A DNA stretch of 64,000 nucleotides from Actinomadura barringtoniae (GCF_017573505.1 NZ_JAGEOJ010000008.1:248001-312000), one strand, 5' to 3'. Counted from the first letter of the stretch, positions 33,448 to 41,528 are shown. A program made the numbers and translations. The notes: generated by a model from the letters alone, not told the origin.

Positions 33448-34620
33448 TCACATGACCGGGCGGCGGGTGGCGCGGCCGCCCTTGGTGATGGTGGCGCTGA
33501 CGTTCACCCACTTGCTCAGCCGGAAGAACTTCACCGGGCTGCCGCTCACCATCTCCTTGTACATCACGGCCCAGCGGCCGGTGATGTGGAAACGGCCGGG
33601 GGTGTCGTCGGCGTGGGTGAACTGGATGACGCCGTCCTTGCGGCCGAGGCTCACCGGCTGGTGGAAGTAGCCGAACCGGAACGGCCTGTCCTTGCGGCCG
33701 CGCAGCCGCCGCACGATGGCGTCGGCGACGTGGACGGCGGTCGGCATGCCGCTCTGGCAGGTGCCGTGGACCTCGCCCCAGCCGAGGCGCACGGCCGCCG
33801 CGTCGCCGATCGCGAAGACGTCCGGGTGCGAGACCGAACGCAGCGTCGCGTCCACCACGACCAGCCCGCGGCCGTCCACGGCGAGACCCGCGCCCGCGGC
33901 CAGCGGTGAGACCTTGACGCCGGCGGTCCACAGCGAGGCGTCCGAGGGGACCAGCTCGCCGCCCTCCATCTCGATGGCGTCGGGCAGGACCTTGGTGATG
34001 CGCTCGCCGGTCTTCAGCGTGACCCCGAGCCGGTCCAGCGACCGCAGCAGGTAGGCGCGGGCCTTGGCGCCCATCATCGCGGCGGGCTCGGTCAGGCTGA
34101 TCAGCGTGACGTTCAGGCCGGGGTGGCTCTCGGCGATCTCGGCGGCGGCCTCGATGCCGGTCAGTCCCCCGCCGCTCACGGTCACCGTGCCGCCCGCCGC
34201 GGCCACCTCGGCGAGGCGATCGGCGAACCGCGCGGCGTTGCCGATGCCGTTCAGGGTGAACGCGTGGTCGTCGGCTCCGGGGACCTTGCTCGTGTCGGTG
34301 GCGCTGCCCAGGGCGTACACCAGCGTGTCGTAGGGCAGCACCCGGTCGCCGACCGTCACCTCGCGGGTGTCGGGGTCGATCGCGGAGGCGAAGCCCTGCA
34401 CGAAGGTGACGCCGGTGCCGGCGAGCAGGTCCTCGATCCGGTGGTCGGCGAGCTCCTGCCCGGAGGCGATCTGGTGCATCCGCAGCCGCTCGGTGAACCG
34501 GGGCGAGGGGTTGACCAGGGTGATCCGAACGTCCATGCGGCGGGTCCGGTGCGCGAGGCGCGCGGTGGCCATCATGCCGGTGTAGCCGGCGCCGAGGACG
34601 ACGATGCGGTGGGTGTTCAT
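33448..34620 (-). CDS. NDH-2-like FAD-dependent NAD(P)H oxidoreductase
   Basis: 390 residues from ATG 34620 (GGAG just upstream). FAD-binding RIVVLGAGYTGMMAT at the N-terminus, TLVYALGSATD, a second nucleotide-binding site TVTVSGGGLTGIEAAAEIAE, and HPDVFAIGDAAAVRLGWG. Looks like the type II NADH dehydrogenase/ferredoxin reductase group, transferring electrons from NAD(P)H to a quinone or dye. The C-terminal segment (KFFRLSKWVNVSATITKGGRATRR) could be membrane-associating. Divergent from the ArsR gene. Confidence 0.87.
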   Translation of the reverse strand: MNTHRIVVLGAGYTGMMATARLAHRTRRMDVRITLVNPSPRFTERLRMHQIASGQELADHRIEDLLAGTGVTFVQGFASAIDPDTREVTVGDRVLPYDTLVYALGSATDTSKVPGADDHAFTLNGIGNAARFADRLAEVAAAGGTVTVSGGGLTGIEAAAEIAESHPGLNVTLISLTEPAAMMGAKARAYLLRSLDRLGVTLKTGERITKVLPDAIEMEGGELVPSDASLWTAGVKVSPLAAGAGLAVDGRGLVVVDATLRSVSHPDVFAIGDAAAVRLGWGEVHGTCQSGMPTAVHVADAIVRRLRGRKDRPFRFGYFHQPVSLGRKDGVIQFTHADDTPGRFHITGRWAVMYKEMVSGSPVKFFRLSKWVNVSATITKGGRATRRPVM

Positions 34621-34691
34621 CTCCAGCTCCTTAGCTCGTGCTGTCGACCCCAAGGACTGGAACGGCCGCGTAGACGTGACATCCGTCCGAT

Positions 34692-34705
34692 GTGACCTGG
34701 GTCAC
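34692..34705. promoter_or_regulatory. Palindrome GTGACC-TG-GGTCAC in divergent region
   Basis: Perfect 14-base palindrome 72 bases upstream of the NDH-2-like start, preceded by ACATC-CGTCC-GATGT (34679-34693 region). Candidate regulatory site; no regulator assigned. Confidence 0.4.
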
Positions 34706-34751
34706 CCCTTGACGAACGGGCCTGAGCAGGATAGAAAACCAAGTAGTTATT

Positions 34752-34765
34752 TAACCGAGAGGTTA
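34752..34765 (+). promoter_or_regulatory. ArsR operator candidate TAACC-GAGA-GGTTA
   Basis: Inverted repeat ending on the A of the ArsR gene's ATG (34765), in an AT-rich stretch that also contains TAGTTATTTAACC. Autoregulation by the ArsR protein is the simplest reading. Confidence 0.55.
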
Positions 34766-35121
34766 TGTGCATGCTGGACACCACCTTCGCCGCGCTGGCC
34801 GATCCGACGCGGCGAGCGATCCTCAGGCGGCTCGCGGAGGGCGAGGCGACGGTGACCGAACTGTCCGCCCCGTTCGCCATGAGCCAGCCCGCGATCTCCA
34901 AGCACCTGAAGGTGCTGGAGCGCGCCGGGCTGATCTCGCGCGGCCGCGACGGCCAGCGGCGCCCCTGCCGGCTGGAGGCGGGGCCGCTGAAGAACGCGAT
35001 GGACTGGATCTCCGACTACCGCGACTACTGGGAGGAGAGCTACCAACGACTCGACGCCCTCCTACTGAACGAACCGAGCGACCTGAACGAGCTGAACGAC
35101 GGGGAAGAGGACCAGTCATGA
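34765..35121 (+). CDS. ArsR-family winged-helix regulator (SdpR-like)
   Basis: 118 residues: FAALADPTRRAILRRLAEGEATVTELSAPFAMSQPAISKHLKVLERAGLISRGRDGQRR is the full ArsR fold, no metal cysteines. The tail is acidic (NELNDGEEDQS). ATG 34765 lies in the inverted repeat; ATG 34771 is possible. The stop overlaps the ATG of the SRPBCC gene (35118), so the two proteins are made together. The ArsR plus SRPBCC pair is a widespread actinobacterial module in which the SRPBCC partner probably senses or clears a hydrophobic ligand. Confidence 0.9.
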   Translation: MCMLDTTFAALADPTRRAILRRLAEGEATVTELSAPFAMSQPAISKHLKVLERAGLISRGRDGQRRPCRLEAGPLKNAMDWISDYRDYWEESYQRLDALLLNEPSDLNELNDGEEDQS

Positions 35122-35588
35122 GCCTCTCGGTCAGCACCCCGTCCGACACCGAGGTCGTTCTCACCCGGACGTTCGCGGCGCCGCCCGCGCGCGTGTTCGC
35201 CGCGTTCACCCAGCCCAACCTGCTGCGCCGCTGGCACGGCGCACGCGGCTGGAACCTGGTGGTCTGCGAGGTGGACCTGCGGCCCGGCGGTGCGTGGCGG
35301 TTCGTGTCCCGCAACCAGGACAGCGGCGCCGAGATGACGATGAGCGGCCTCTACCGCGAGGTCGAACGGCCGACCCGCATCGTCAACACCGAGACCCACG
35401 ACGACTGGACCGAGGGCACGGCCCTCATCACCACCGTCTTCGACGAGCGCGACGGCCGGACCGCCATGGCCACGACCGCGCGCTACCCCTCCCGCGAGAT
35501 CCGCGACCTCGTGCTGCGTTCCCCGATGGAACGAGGCGCGGGCGAGGCCTACGACCGCCTCGCCGAACTCCTGAACACCACCACCTGA
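35118..35588 (+). CDS. SRPBCC (AHSA1-type) protein
   Basis: 156 residues of the START/Bet v1-like fold: VVLTRTFAAPPARVFAAFTQPNLLRRWHGARG, CEVDLRPGGAWRFVSR, TMSGLYREVERPTRIVNTETHD. Binds hydrophobic ligands in a deep cavity; no enzyme motif. ATGA overlap with the ArsR gene. A 14-base near repeat (GAACACCACCACC) spans the stop (35573-35602). Followed by a VOC protein 25 bases downstream, probably on the same transcript. Confidence 0.88.
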   Translation: MSLSVSTPSDTEVVLTRTFAAPPARVFAAFTQPNLLRRWHGARGWNLVVCEVDLRPGGAWRFVSRNQDSGAEMTMSGLYREVERPTRIVNTETHDDWTEGTALITTVFDERDGRTAMATTARYPSREIRDLVLRSPMERGAGEAYDRLAELLNTTT

Positions 35589-35613
35589 ACACCACCACCG
35601 AAAGGCGCAGATC

Positions 35614-36021
35614 ATGGAACCCACCACCCTGCCCGTCACCCCCGGCGCGTTCCTGCTGGAGCTCGTGCCGATCCCGGTCAGCGACGTCGAGAAGGCCAAG
35701 GAGTTCTACACCGAGCGCCTCGGCTTCCACGTGGACGTCGACGTCCGCCCGGCCGAGGGCGTTCGCATCGTTCAGCTGTCCCCGCCGGGCTCGGCCTGCT
35801 CGATCTGCCTGACCGAGGGCGTGCCGCAGCTCGACAACCAGCCGGGCTCGGTCCGCGGCCTGCACCTGGTGGTCAGCGACATCGAGGCCGCCCGCCAGAG
35901 CCTCATCGACCGCGGCCTGGAGCTCTCGCGGGTCGAGGACCTGGGCGGCGTCTTCTACGCCTGGTTCGCCGACCCCGACGGCAACACCTGGGCCCTGCAG
36001 CACATGCCCTGGAGGAAGTGA
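35614..36021 (+). CDS. VOC-family (glyoxalase/bleomycin-resistance-like) protein
   Basis: 135 residues with two beta-alpha-beta-beta-beta modules: FLLELVPIPVSDVEKAKEFYTERLGFHVDVDV and LHLVVSDIEAARQSLIDRGLELSRVEDLGG ... FADPDGNTWALQHM. Fold used by glyoxalases, dioxygenases and drug-binding resistance proteins. GAAAGGC precedes ATG 35614. Third gene of the ArsR/SRPBCC/VOC transcript. No specific activity can be assigned. Confidence 0.87.
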   Translation: MEPTTLPVTPGAFLLELVPIPVSDVEKAKEFYTERLGFHVDVDVRPAEGVRIVQLSPPGSACSICLTEGVPQLDNQPGSVRGLHLVVSDIEAARQSLIDRGLELSRVEDLGGVFYAWFADPDGNTWALQHMPWRK

Positions 36022-36041
36022 TCCGACGGCGATCCCCCGGT

Positions 36042-36081
36042 CCCGAATCCCGGCCCCGAATCCCGGCCCCGAACTCCCGGC
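36042..36081 (+). repeat. 14-bp tandem repeat CCCGAATCCCGGCC
   Basis: Two exact copies (36042 and 36056) and a third diverged copy, in the 126-base gap between the VOC gene and the ArsR-SRPBCC fusion, just before its promoter. Purpose unknown; could fold into weak stems. Confidence 0.75.
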
Positions 36082-36083
36082 GA

Positions 36084-36143
36084 TTGACATGCAACCTTTT
36101 GGCTGCCTATTCTCGGGAGAGCAACAGGCAACCAAAAGGTTGC
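36084..36143 (+). promoter_or_regulatory. Promoter with two GCAACC-N4-GGTTGC operators
   Basis: -35 TTGACA (36084-36089), 18-base spacer, -10 TATTCT (36108-36113). Operators GCAACCTTTTGGCTGC (36091-36106, one mismatch) in the spacer and GCAACCAAAAGGTTGC (36128-36143, perfect) just after the start point. The two together also form a longer inverted repeat. Typical ArsR-style autorepression site. Confidence 0.75.
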
Positions 36144-36147
36144 ATTA

Positions 36148-36954
36148 GTGGATGATGGAGCGATGGACGAGGTCTTCAAGGCGCTCGCCGATCCGAGCCG
36201 GCGACGGCTGCTGGACGGGCTGAACGCGCGCAACGGCCAGAGCCTGCGCGAGCTGTGCGCGGGGCTGGACATGACCCGGCAGGCGGTCACCAAGCACCTG
36301 GCGGTGCTGGAGGCGGCCGGCCTGGTCACCACCGCGCGCCAGGGCCGGGAGAAGCTGCACTACCTCAACGCCGCGCCCATCCACGACATCACCGAACGCT
36401 GGATCGGGCGGTACGACCGGCGGCGCCTGGACGCGCTGTCCGATCTGAAGCAGGCACTGGAGGATCCCGTGAGCCAGACCGAGTTCGTCTACGTCACCTA
36501 CATCCAGACCACGCCAGAGAGGCTCTGGCAGGCGCTGACCGACCCCGCGTTCATCCGCCGCTACTTCGACGGCGGCGGCCCCGAGTCCGACTGGAAGGTC
36601 GGCTCGCCGGTGAAGTGGAGCATGAACGCCGAGGACGAGCTGCACGACTGGGACCAGCGGGTCCTGGTCTCCGAGCCGAACCGCAAGCTCTCCTACACCT
36701 GGCACAACTACCAGCCGGAGATGCGGCAGTTCTTCGACTGGACCGACGAGCAGTTCGCCGAGCTGGTCAAGGAGAAGCGCGCGAAGGTCACCTTCGAGAT
36801 CGAGCCCGCCGGGTCGGCCGTGAAGCTCACCGTCGTGCACGACGACTTCGAGCCCGACAGCGAGATGCTGAAGGGCATCAGCGGCGGCTGGCCGAGCATC
36901 CTGTCCAGCCTGAAGTCGCTGCTGGAGACCGGGGAGCCCCTCTCGACCTCATGA
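36148..36954 (+). CDS. ArsR-SRPBCC fusion protein
   Basis: 268 residues. The N-terminal 95 are an ArsR winged helix (VFKALADPSRRRLLDGLNARNGQSLRELCAGLDMTRQAVTKHLAVLEAAGLV). Residues about 108-265 are an AHSA1/SRPBCC domain (FVYVTYIQTTPERLWQALTDPAFIRRYFDGGG, VTFEIEPAGSAVKLTVVHDDFE). GTG 36148 has AAGG eight bases upstream; ATG 36163 is possible. It is the fused equivalent of the split ArsR and SRPBCC genes 1 kb upstream. The fold suggests direct coupling of ligand sensing to DNA release. Confidence 0.9.
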   Translation: MDDGAMDEVFKALADPSRRRLLDGLNARNGQSLRELCAGLDMTRQAVTKHLAVLEAAGLVTTARQGREKLHYLNAAPIHDITERWIGRYDRRRLDALSDLKQALEDPVSQTEFVYVTYIQTTPERLWQALTDPAFIRRYFDGGGPESDWKVGSPVKWSMNAEDELHDWDQRVLVSEPNRKLSYTWHNYQPEMRQFFDWTDEQFAELVKEKRAKVTFEIEPAGSAVKLTVVHDDFEPDSEMLKGISGGWPSILSSLKSLLETGEPLSTS

Positions 36955-36978
36955 GCCGTCATGAACCCTCATGAGCCG

Positions 36979-38214
36979 TCATGACAGGCGGGCGGCCTGG
37001 GCGTTCAGGTAGCGCTCCTGCGGGAGGCTGGCCGTGCGCCGGGCCGCCTCCTGGTAGGCCGCACGGGCCGCGGCCGGGTCGCCCGACATCTCCAGCAGGT
37101 GCGCCCGAACGGCGTGGAGGCGATGATCGCTCGCGAGGCGTTCGTCGGCGGCCAGGTCGTCCAGCAGGACCAGGCCCGCGGCCGGGCCGTTCACCATCGC
37201 CGCGGCGACCGCGTGGTTCAGCCGTACGACGGGGTTGTCGTCGATGCGCAGCAGCAGCCCGTACAGCGCCATGATCTGCGGCCAGTCGGTCTCGGCCGAC
37301 GACGGCGCCTCGTCGTGCACCGCGGCGATCGCCGCCTGGAGCTGGTACGGGCCGGGCTCGCCGCGCGGCAGCACCTCGCTGATGAGGGTGATCCCCTCGG
37401 CGATCTGCTCGGCGTTCCACAGCGCGCGGTCCTGCTCGGCCATCGGGACGAGCGCGCCGTCCGGGCCGGTGCGCGCCGGGCGCCGCGCGTCGGTCAGCAG
37501 CATCAGCGCCAGCAGGCCCGCGACCTCGCCGTCGCCCGGCAGCAGGCGGCGAACGAGCCGGGCCAGCCGGATCGCCTCCGCCGACAACTCGGTGCGGGCG
37601 AGGTCGGGCCCGGACGTGGCGGCGTAGCCCTCGTTGAAGACCAGGTACAGCACGTGCAGGACGGCGCCGAGGCGTTCGGCGTGGCCCGGGGGCAGGCCGA
37701 ACGGGACGCCGCTCTCCTTCACCGCCCGCTTGGCCCGCGTGATCCGCCGCGTCATCGTCGCCTCGGGCACCAGGAACGCGCGGGCGATCTCCGCCGTGCT
37801 CAGGCCGCCGACGGCGCGCAGCGTGAGCGCGATCTGCGACGCGGCCGACAGGGCCGGATGGCAGCACATGAACAGCAGGATCAGCGTGTCATCGGAGTCG
37901 GCGGTCTCAGCGGCCCCTGCCGCGGCGTCGGGCAGCTCACGCCACGCGGCGACGGTGTCCTCGCGCCGCCGCCGGGCCTGGTCGGCGCGCAGCAGGTCGG
38001 TGAGGCGGCGGGAGGCGACCTTCACCAGCCAGCCGCGCGGATTCTCCGGAACACCGTCGCGCGGCCACTGCACGGCCGCCGCCAGCAGCGCCTCCTGCAC
38101 GGCGTCCTCGGCGAGGTCGAAATGCCCGTACCGCCGCACGAGCGCGCCGAGGACCTGCGGCGCCAGCTCGCGCAGCAGATCCTCGGCACGTCCGGCGGCG
38201 TCGGGCGTGGTCAC
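36979..38214 (-). CDS. ECF42-type sigma factor with C-terminal TPR-like extension
   Basis: 411 residues. Sigma region 2 (LGALVRRYGHFDLAEDAVQEALLAAAVQWPRDGVPENPRGWLVKVASRRLTDLLR in sequence) and region 4 (ALTLRAVGGLSTAEIARAFLVPEATMTRRITRAKRAV), then a long helical DUF6596/TPR-like domain ending LERAGDPAAARAAYQEAARR-type repeat. This size and layout define the ECF42 group, which is genetically linked to DGPF/YciI proteins, as here. GTG 38214 overlaps the stop of the YciI gene (GTGA). No anti-sigma gene; control is thought to be through the C-terminal extension. Confidence 0.9.
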   Translation of the reverse strand: MTTPDAAGRAEDLLRELAPQVLGALVRRYGHFDLAEDAVQEALLAAAVQWPRDGVPENPRGWLVKVASRRLTDLLRADQARRRREDTVAAWRELPDAAAGAAETADSDDTLILLFMCCHPALSAASQIALTLRAVGGLSTAEIARAFLVPEATMTRRITRAKRAVKESGVPFGLPPGHAERLGAVLHVLYLVFNEGYAATSGPDLARTELSAEAIRLARLVRRLLPGDGEVAGLLALMLLTDARRPARTGPDGALVPMAEQDRALWNAEQIAEGITLISEVLPRGEPGPYQLQAAIAAVHDEAPSSAETDWPQIMALYGLLLRIDDNPVVRLNHAVAAAMVNGPAAGLVLLDDLAADERLASDHRLHAVRAHLLEMSGDPAAARAAYQEAARRTASLPQERYLNAQAARLS

Positions 38215-38627
38215 TCCAGTTCGTCCATGGACCCGACGCAGGGCCGCACGTCCACGTACCACTCGCGTCCGAGGTCCAGGCCCTCGGGATGCGGGGTGTC
38301 GGCGAGCTTGGCGGCGATCTCGGTCGCGCGGTCGAAGCTGGCGCAGTCGACGATCGTGTACCCGGCGAGGACCTCCTGGGTCTCGGCGTACGGACCGTCG
38401 GTCACCACCGGCACGCCGTCGCGCAGCCGGATCCGCCGCGCGTGGACGGGCGCGGTCAGGCCCTGCGCGTCGACGAACTCCCCCGACTCGACCAGGTCGT
38501 TGTTCCACTTGGTCATGAACGCGTGGAGCGCTTCCAGGTCCTCGGGCTTGAACGCGACGCCGTCGCCCTTCCCGGCGAGCATGTCGAAGTCGCGCTGCGA
38601 GCCGACCATCATGATCATGTACTTCAC
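38211..38627 (-). CDS. YciI/DGPF-domain protein, ECF42 partner
   Basis: 138 residues from GTG 38627 (AAAGGAGG upstream). YciI-like dimeric ferredoxin-type fold: KYMIMMVGSQRDFDML and the signature VTDGPYAETQEVLAGY, where the usual DGPF is DGPY. Such proteins are encoded with ECF42 sigma factors and are probable members of the sigma regulon with unknown activity. The stop overlaps the sigma-factor start. Confidence 0.9.
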   Translation of the reverse strand: MKYMIMMVGSQRDFDMLAGKGDGVAFKPEDLEALHAFMTKWNNDLVESGEFVDAQGLTAPVHARRIRLRDGVPVVTDGPYAETQEVLAGYTIVDCASFDRATEIAAKLADTPHPEGLDLGREWYVDVRPCVGSMDELE

Positions 38628-38678
38628 GGTGCCTCCTTTTACCAGAGACGTCGAAGCCACCGATCCCCTCCGGACATC

Positions 38679-39590
38679 CTAGGAACGAGGAAGTCCCACG
38701 AGTTTCGCCGACTCGTCCCAGAGCAGGTCACAGCGGGTCTCGTCGGTGGTGTGCGGGGCGGTCGGCACGGCCTGGCGCTCGACGTAGAACCGCCCGGTGA
38801 CGCCCTCGACCTCGGACGCGGTGGCCAGCCAGACGGGCGTGTCCGCGCCGGTGTCGGGCCCGGGGATCGCGGGGTCGCGCTGGAACCGTTCGCCGAACGC
38901 CTTCAGCTCGCCGCGCGAGTTCCGGCCGAGCCCGGTCCCCTTGATGATCCCCGGATGCGCGCCGTTCACGGTGATCCGGGTGCCGGACAGCCTGCGCGCG
39001 AGGGCGTAGACGAACATCGCGTTCATGTTCTTGGTCCGCCCGTAGAGGTGGAACGGCACGAAGTCCGGCCCCCAGGACTCGTCCCGGCCCGTCAGGTCGT
39101 CCAGGTCAACGGGTACCTCCGCCAGGCGCTCCGGATCGGCGCCGACGACGATGAAACGCGCGGACCGCCGGTCGCCGAGGGACGCCGCCAGTTCCCGCAG
39201 CAGCAGATAGGGCGCGAGGTGGTTGGTCGCCAGGGCGACCTGGAGCCCCTCGGCGGTCGTCTCGTCCGGGTCGGCGATCACGGCGGCGTTGCTGATGACG
39301 ACGTCCGGCGGCGGCCCGGCCGCCAGACGGGCTGCGAGCGCGCGCACCTCGGCCATCAGCGACAGGTCCGCGCGTTCCACCTCCAGAACGGCGCCCGGCA
39401 CGCCGCCCGGCACGGCCCCCGGCACGCCGCCAGGCACAGTCTCCTGCACAGCGTCCGCGATCCGTTCCCGCGCCTCCTTCAGGCTCTCGTCCGTACGGCC
39501 GACCAGCACGACCTCGGCCCCGCGCGACGCCAGCGAACGGGCGATCGCCTCGCCGATCCCGCGGGTGGCTCCGGTGACGACTGCTCTCAT
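38679..39590 (-). CDS. SDR-family protein with altered active site and VPGG insertion
   Basis: 303 residues from ATG 39590 (GGAGGAGGGG upstream). Cofactor loop TGATRGIGEAIA; NNAG is replaced by SNAAV. The strand holding the catalytic Ser reads RFIVVGADPE with no Ser; YxxxK is kept (HLYGRTKNM). Between strands 2 and 3 there is an insertion of four VPG(G/A) repeats (TVPGGVPGAVPGGVPGAVL). The protein belongs to the retinol dehydrogenase/WWOX-like SDRs, but the missing Ser questions ordinary chemistry. Its promoter is overlapped by two palindromes. Confidence 0.82.
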   Translation of the reverse strand: MRAVVTGATRGIGEAIARSLASRGAEVVLVGRTDESLKEARERIADAVQETVPGGVPGAVPGGVPGAVLEVERADLSLMAEVRALAARLAAGPPPDVVISNAAVIADPDETTAEGLQVALATNHLAPYLLLRELAASLGDRRSARFIVVGADPERLAEVPVDLDDLTGRDESWGPDFVPFHLYGRTKNMNAMFVYALARRLSGTRITVNGAHPGIIKGTGLGRNSRGELKAFGERFQRDPAIPGPDTGADTPVWLATASEVEGVTGRFYVERQAVPTAPHTTDETRCDLLWDESAKLVGLPRS

Positions 39591-39611
39591 CACGACCCCT
39601 CCTCCAACGCT

Positions 39612-39658
39612 AGGTTGACGTCGTCAACCTAAATCGGCGAAGTTGACAACGTCAACCT
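39612..39658 (-). promoter_or_regulatory. SDR promoter overlapped by two AGGTTGAC/GTCAACCT palindromes
   Basis: AGGTTGACGTCGTCAACCT (39612-39630, perfect) and AAGTTGACAACGTCAACCT (39640-39658, one mismatch), 28 bases apart. For the minus-strand SDR gene, TTGACG (39650-39655) serves as -35 and TAGGTT (39626-39631) as -10 with an 18-base spacer, so both boxes are covered. Neither adjacent gene encodes a regulator. Confidence 0.72.
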
Positions 39659-39723
39659 GTCGATCCGGGCCCGGCCCGCTCGTGTAGGAGGCGAGAACAC
39701 GAGATCGAAAGGACACTGAAGCC

Positions 39724-40566
39724 ATGAAGACCCTGATGAGCGGCCTGGTGATGGTCGAGTCGCCCCGCTGGCACGACGGCCGCCTGTGGTTCGCCCACTG
39801 GCTGACCCACGACGTCGTCGCCGTCGACCTCGACGGCAAGAGCGAGGTGGTGGCCCGCTCCCCCATCCCCATCCCGTTCTCCATCGACTGGCTGCCCGAC
39901 GGGCGCCTGCTCGTCATCGCGGGCACGCGGCTGCTGCGCCAGGAGGAGGACGGGACGCTGGTCGAGCACGCCGATCTGAGCGAGGTGAACGGCGGCCGCG
40001 GGTTCAACGAGCTGGTCGTGGACCGGCGCGGCAACGCCTACGTCAACGGCGCCGGCTTCGACATGATGGCGGGCGAGGCCCCGGCTCCCGGCTTCGTGGT
40101 CCTGGTGACCCCGGACGGCGAGGTACGGACGGTGGCGGGCGGCATCCAGTTCGGCAACGGCATGGCCATCACGCCGGACGGGTCCACGCTGATCGTGGCC
40201 GACTCCTACGCCAACTGCCTGCTGGCGTTCGACATCGCCGCGGACGGGAGCCTGTCGGGCCGCCGGGTGTGGGCCGACGCGGGCGACGGCGTGCCCGACG
40301 GTATCTGCCTCGACGCCGAGGGGGCCGTCTGGTACGCCGACGTGCCCAACAAGCACGTCCGGCGGGTGCGCGAGGGCGGCGAGGTGCTCCAGACCATCGA
40401 CTTCGACGACGGCTGCTTCGCCTGCATGCTGGGCGGCGAGGACGGCCGGACACTGTTCGTGCTGACCTCGGTGTGGCGCGGGGTCGAGGGAGCCACGGGC
40501 GACCAGGAGCGCACCGGCCGCGTCCGCATGGTGGAGGTGGCGGTGCCGCACGCCGGAAGGCCCTGA
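39724..40566 (+). CDS. SMP-30/gluconolactonase-family beta-propeller protein
   Basis: 280 residues. Six-bladed propeller lactonase with the expected metal-ligand positions: Glu in MVESPRWHDGRLWFAHW, Asn in FNELVVDRRGNAYVN, Asn in FGNGMAITPDGSTLIVADS and Asp in PDGICLDAEGAVWYADV. Hydrolyses a sugar lactone or related ester. GAAAGG precedes ATG 39724. It faces away from the SDR gene; the palindromes between them could also affect it. The 3' end carries a 22-base direct repeat (GCACGCCGGAAG at 40549 and 40571). Confidence 0.88.
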   Translation: MKTLMSGLVMVESPRWHDGRLWFAHWLTHDVVAVDLDGKSEVVARSPIPIPFSIDWLPDGRLLVIAGTRLLRQEEDGTLVEHADLSEVNGGRGFNELVVDRRGNAYVNGAGFDMMAGEAPAPGFVVLVTPDGEVRTVAGGIQFGNGMAITPDGSTLIVADSYANCLLAFDIAADGSLSGRRVWADAGDGVPDGICLDAEGAVWYADVPNKHVRRVREGGEVLQTIDFDDGCFACMLGGEDGRTLFVLTSVWRGVEGATGDQERTGRVRMVEVAVPHAGRP

Positions 40567-40706
40567 GCCTGCACGCCGGAAGACCCTGGGCCGTAATGCC
40601 CTGATATGGGAAAAGGATCGGTTCTCCTTGGTCCACCCCCGGTAATGATCACCGACGGCGCGATGCGGCTTCCGGTGTGACAGCTCCGGTGTGACGAAGG
40701 AGAACC

Positions 40707-41528
40707 ATGTTCGTGAGACGTGTGCTGGCCTGCGCCACCCTCGCGGTGGCGGCGGCCTCCGGGTCGGTGACCGCGCGTGCCGCGGCCTATCCCGACCCGC
40801 CGCCCGACCCGACCGTTCCGAAGAACGGCGGGCTCTACGTCGCCAAGGGCGGTGTGGCCGAGATCCATTTCGCGCCGAGCTTCACCGCGAAGATCAAGCA
40901 GCTGCACGCCAAGCTCCGCTACATCTCGCCCTGGTACGCGCTGCCCGGCGGCGCCGACACCGGGTTCGGCATGCCGGTCGGGTCCGACCGCGACACCTTC
41001 ACCGACCCGAACCGGATCACCTACCCGGGCGGCCTCGCCATCACCGACTACAAGGGCAACACCGGCGCCATCAACGGCGTGTGGCTACGGCTCGCGCCCG
41101 GCGGCTTCTTCGCCGTTCCCTGGGTGAACGGCAAGCGCCTGGAGGGCGAGAAGTACCTGCTGTCGTTCAGCGTCCTGGAGGCGTTCGCCAAGCTCAAGGA
41201 GCACGGCGGCGGCTTCGGCCCGAAGGGGCTGAGCCTGTACGCGACCGGCGACCTGTCGCAGCTGATCGACTCCTACGCCGAGGTCCCGGCGGGCACCGGC
41301 GCGACCAAGCCGTACGTCAAGGCCGGCGAGCCGGTCGGCGTCATCAACGTCGCCTGGAAGGACAAGGCGAACGCCCAGCAGGCCGCGAACGCCGCGCAGC
41401 AGGCCCTGCAGTCCGTGCAGTCGGGGCAGTCGGGGCAGTCGGGGCAGTCGGGGCAGTCGGGGCAGTCGGGGCAGAACGGGCAGGCCGCGCCGGACGGGCA
41501 GCCCGGCACGGCGCCGTCGCACCGCTGA
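40707..41528 (+). CDS. Secreted protein of unknown function with Ser-Gly-Gln repeat tail
   Basis: 273 residues. Signal peptide MFVRRVLACATLAVAAASGS then ARA-AA; AAGGAG five bases before the ATG. A unique 180-residue globular part (GGLYVAKGGVAEIHFAPSF, RYISPWYALPGGADTGFGMPVGSDRD, VWLRLAPGGFFAVPWVNGK) with no recognised family. Then an Ala/Gln-rich linker, six Ser-Gly-Gln units and a Pro-rich end. Not a lipoprotein (no lipobox). Likely an exported or wall-associated protein. Confidence 0.75.
   Translation: MFVRRVLACATLAVAAASGSVTARAAAYPDPPPDPTVPKNGGLYVAKGGVAEIHFAPSFTAKIKQLHAKLRYISPWYALPGGADTGFGMPVGSDRDTFTDPNRITYPGGLAITDYKGNTGAINGVWLRLAPGGFFAVPWVNGKRLEGEKYLLSFSVLEAFAKLKEHGGGFGPKGLSLYATGDLSQLIDSYAEVPAGTGATKPYVKAGEPVGVINVAWKDKANAQQAANAAQQALQSVQSGQSGQSGQSGQSGQSGQNGQAAPDGQPGTAPSHR
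41418..41471 (+). repeat. Six-copy 9-bp tandem repeat CAGTCGGGG
   Basis: In-frame nonamer repeat encoding Gln-Ser-Gly near the end of the secreted protein. Copies are identical at the base level, indicating recent slippage or expansion. Confidence 0.88.

Noticed and set aside
41418-41471. Possible CRISPR or iteron array
   Set aside because: Nonamer repeats are in frame inside a secreted-protein gene.
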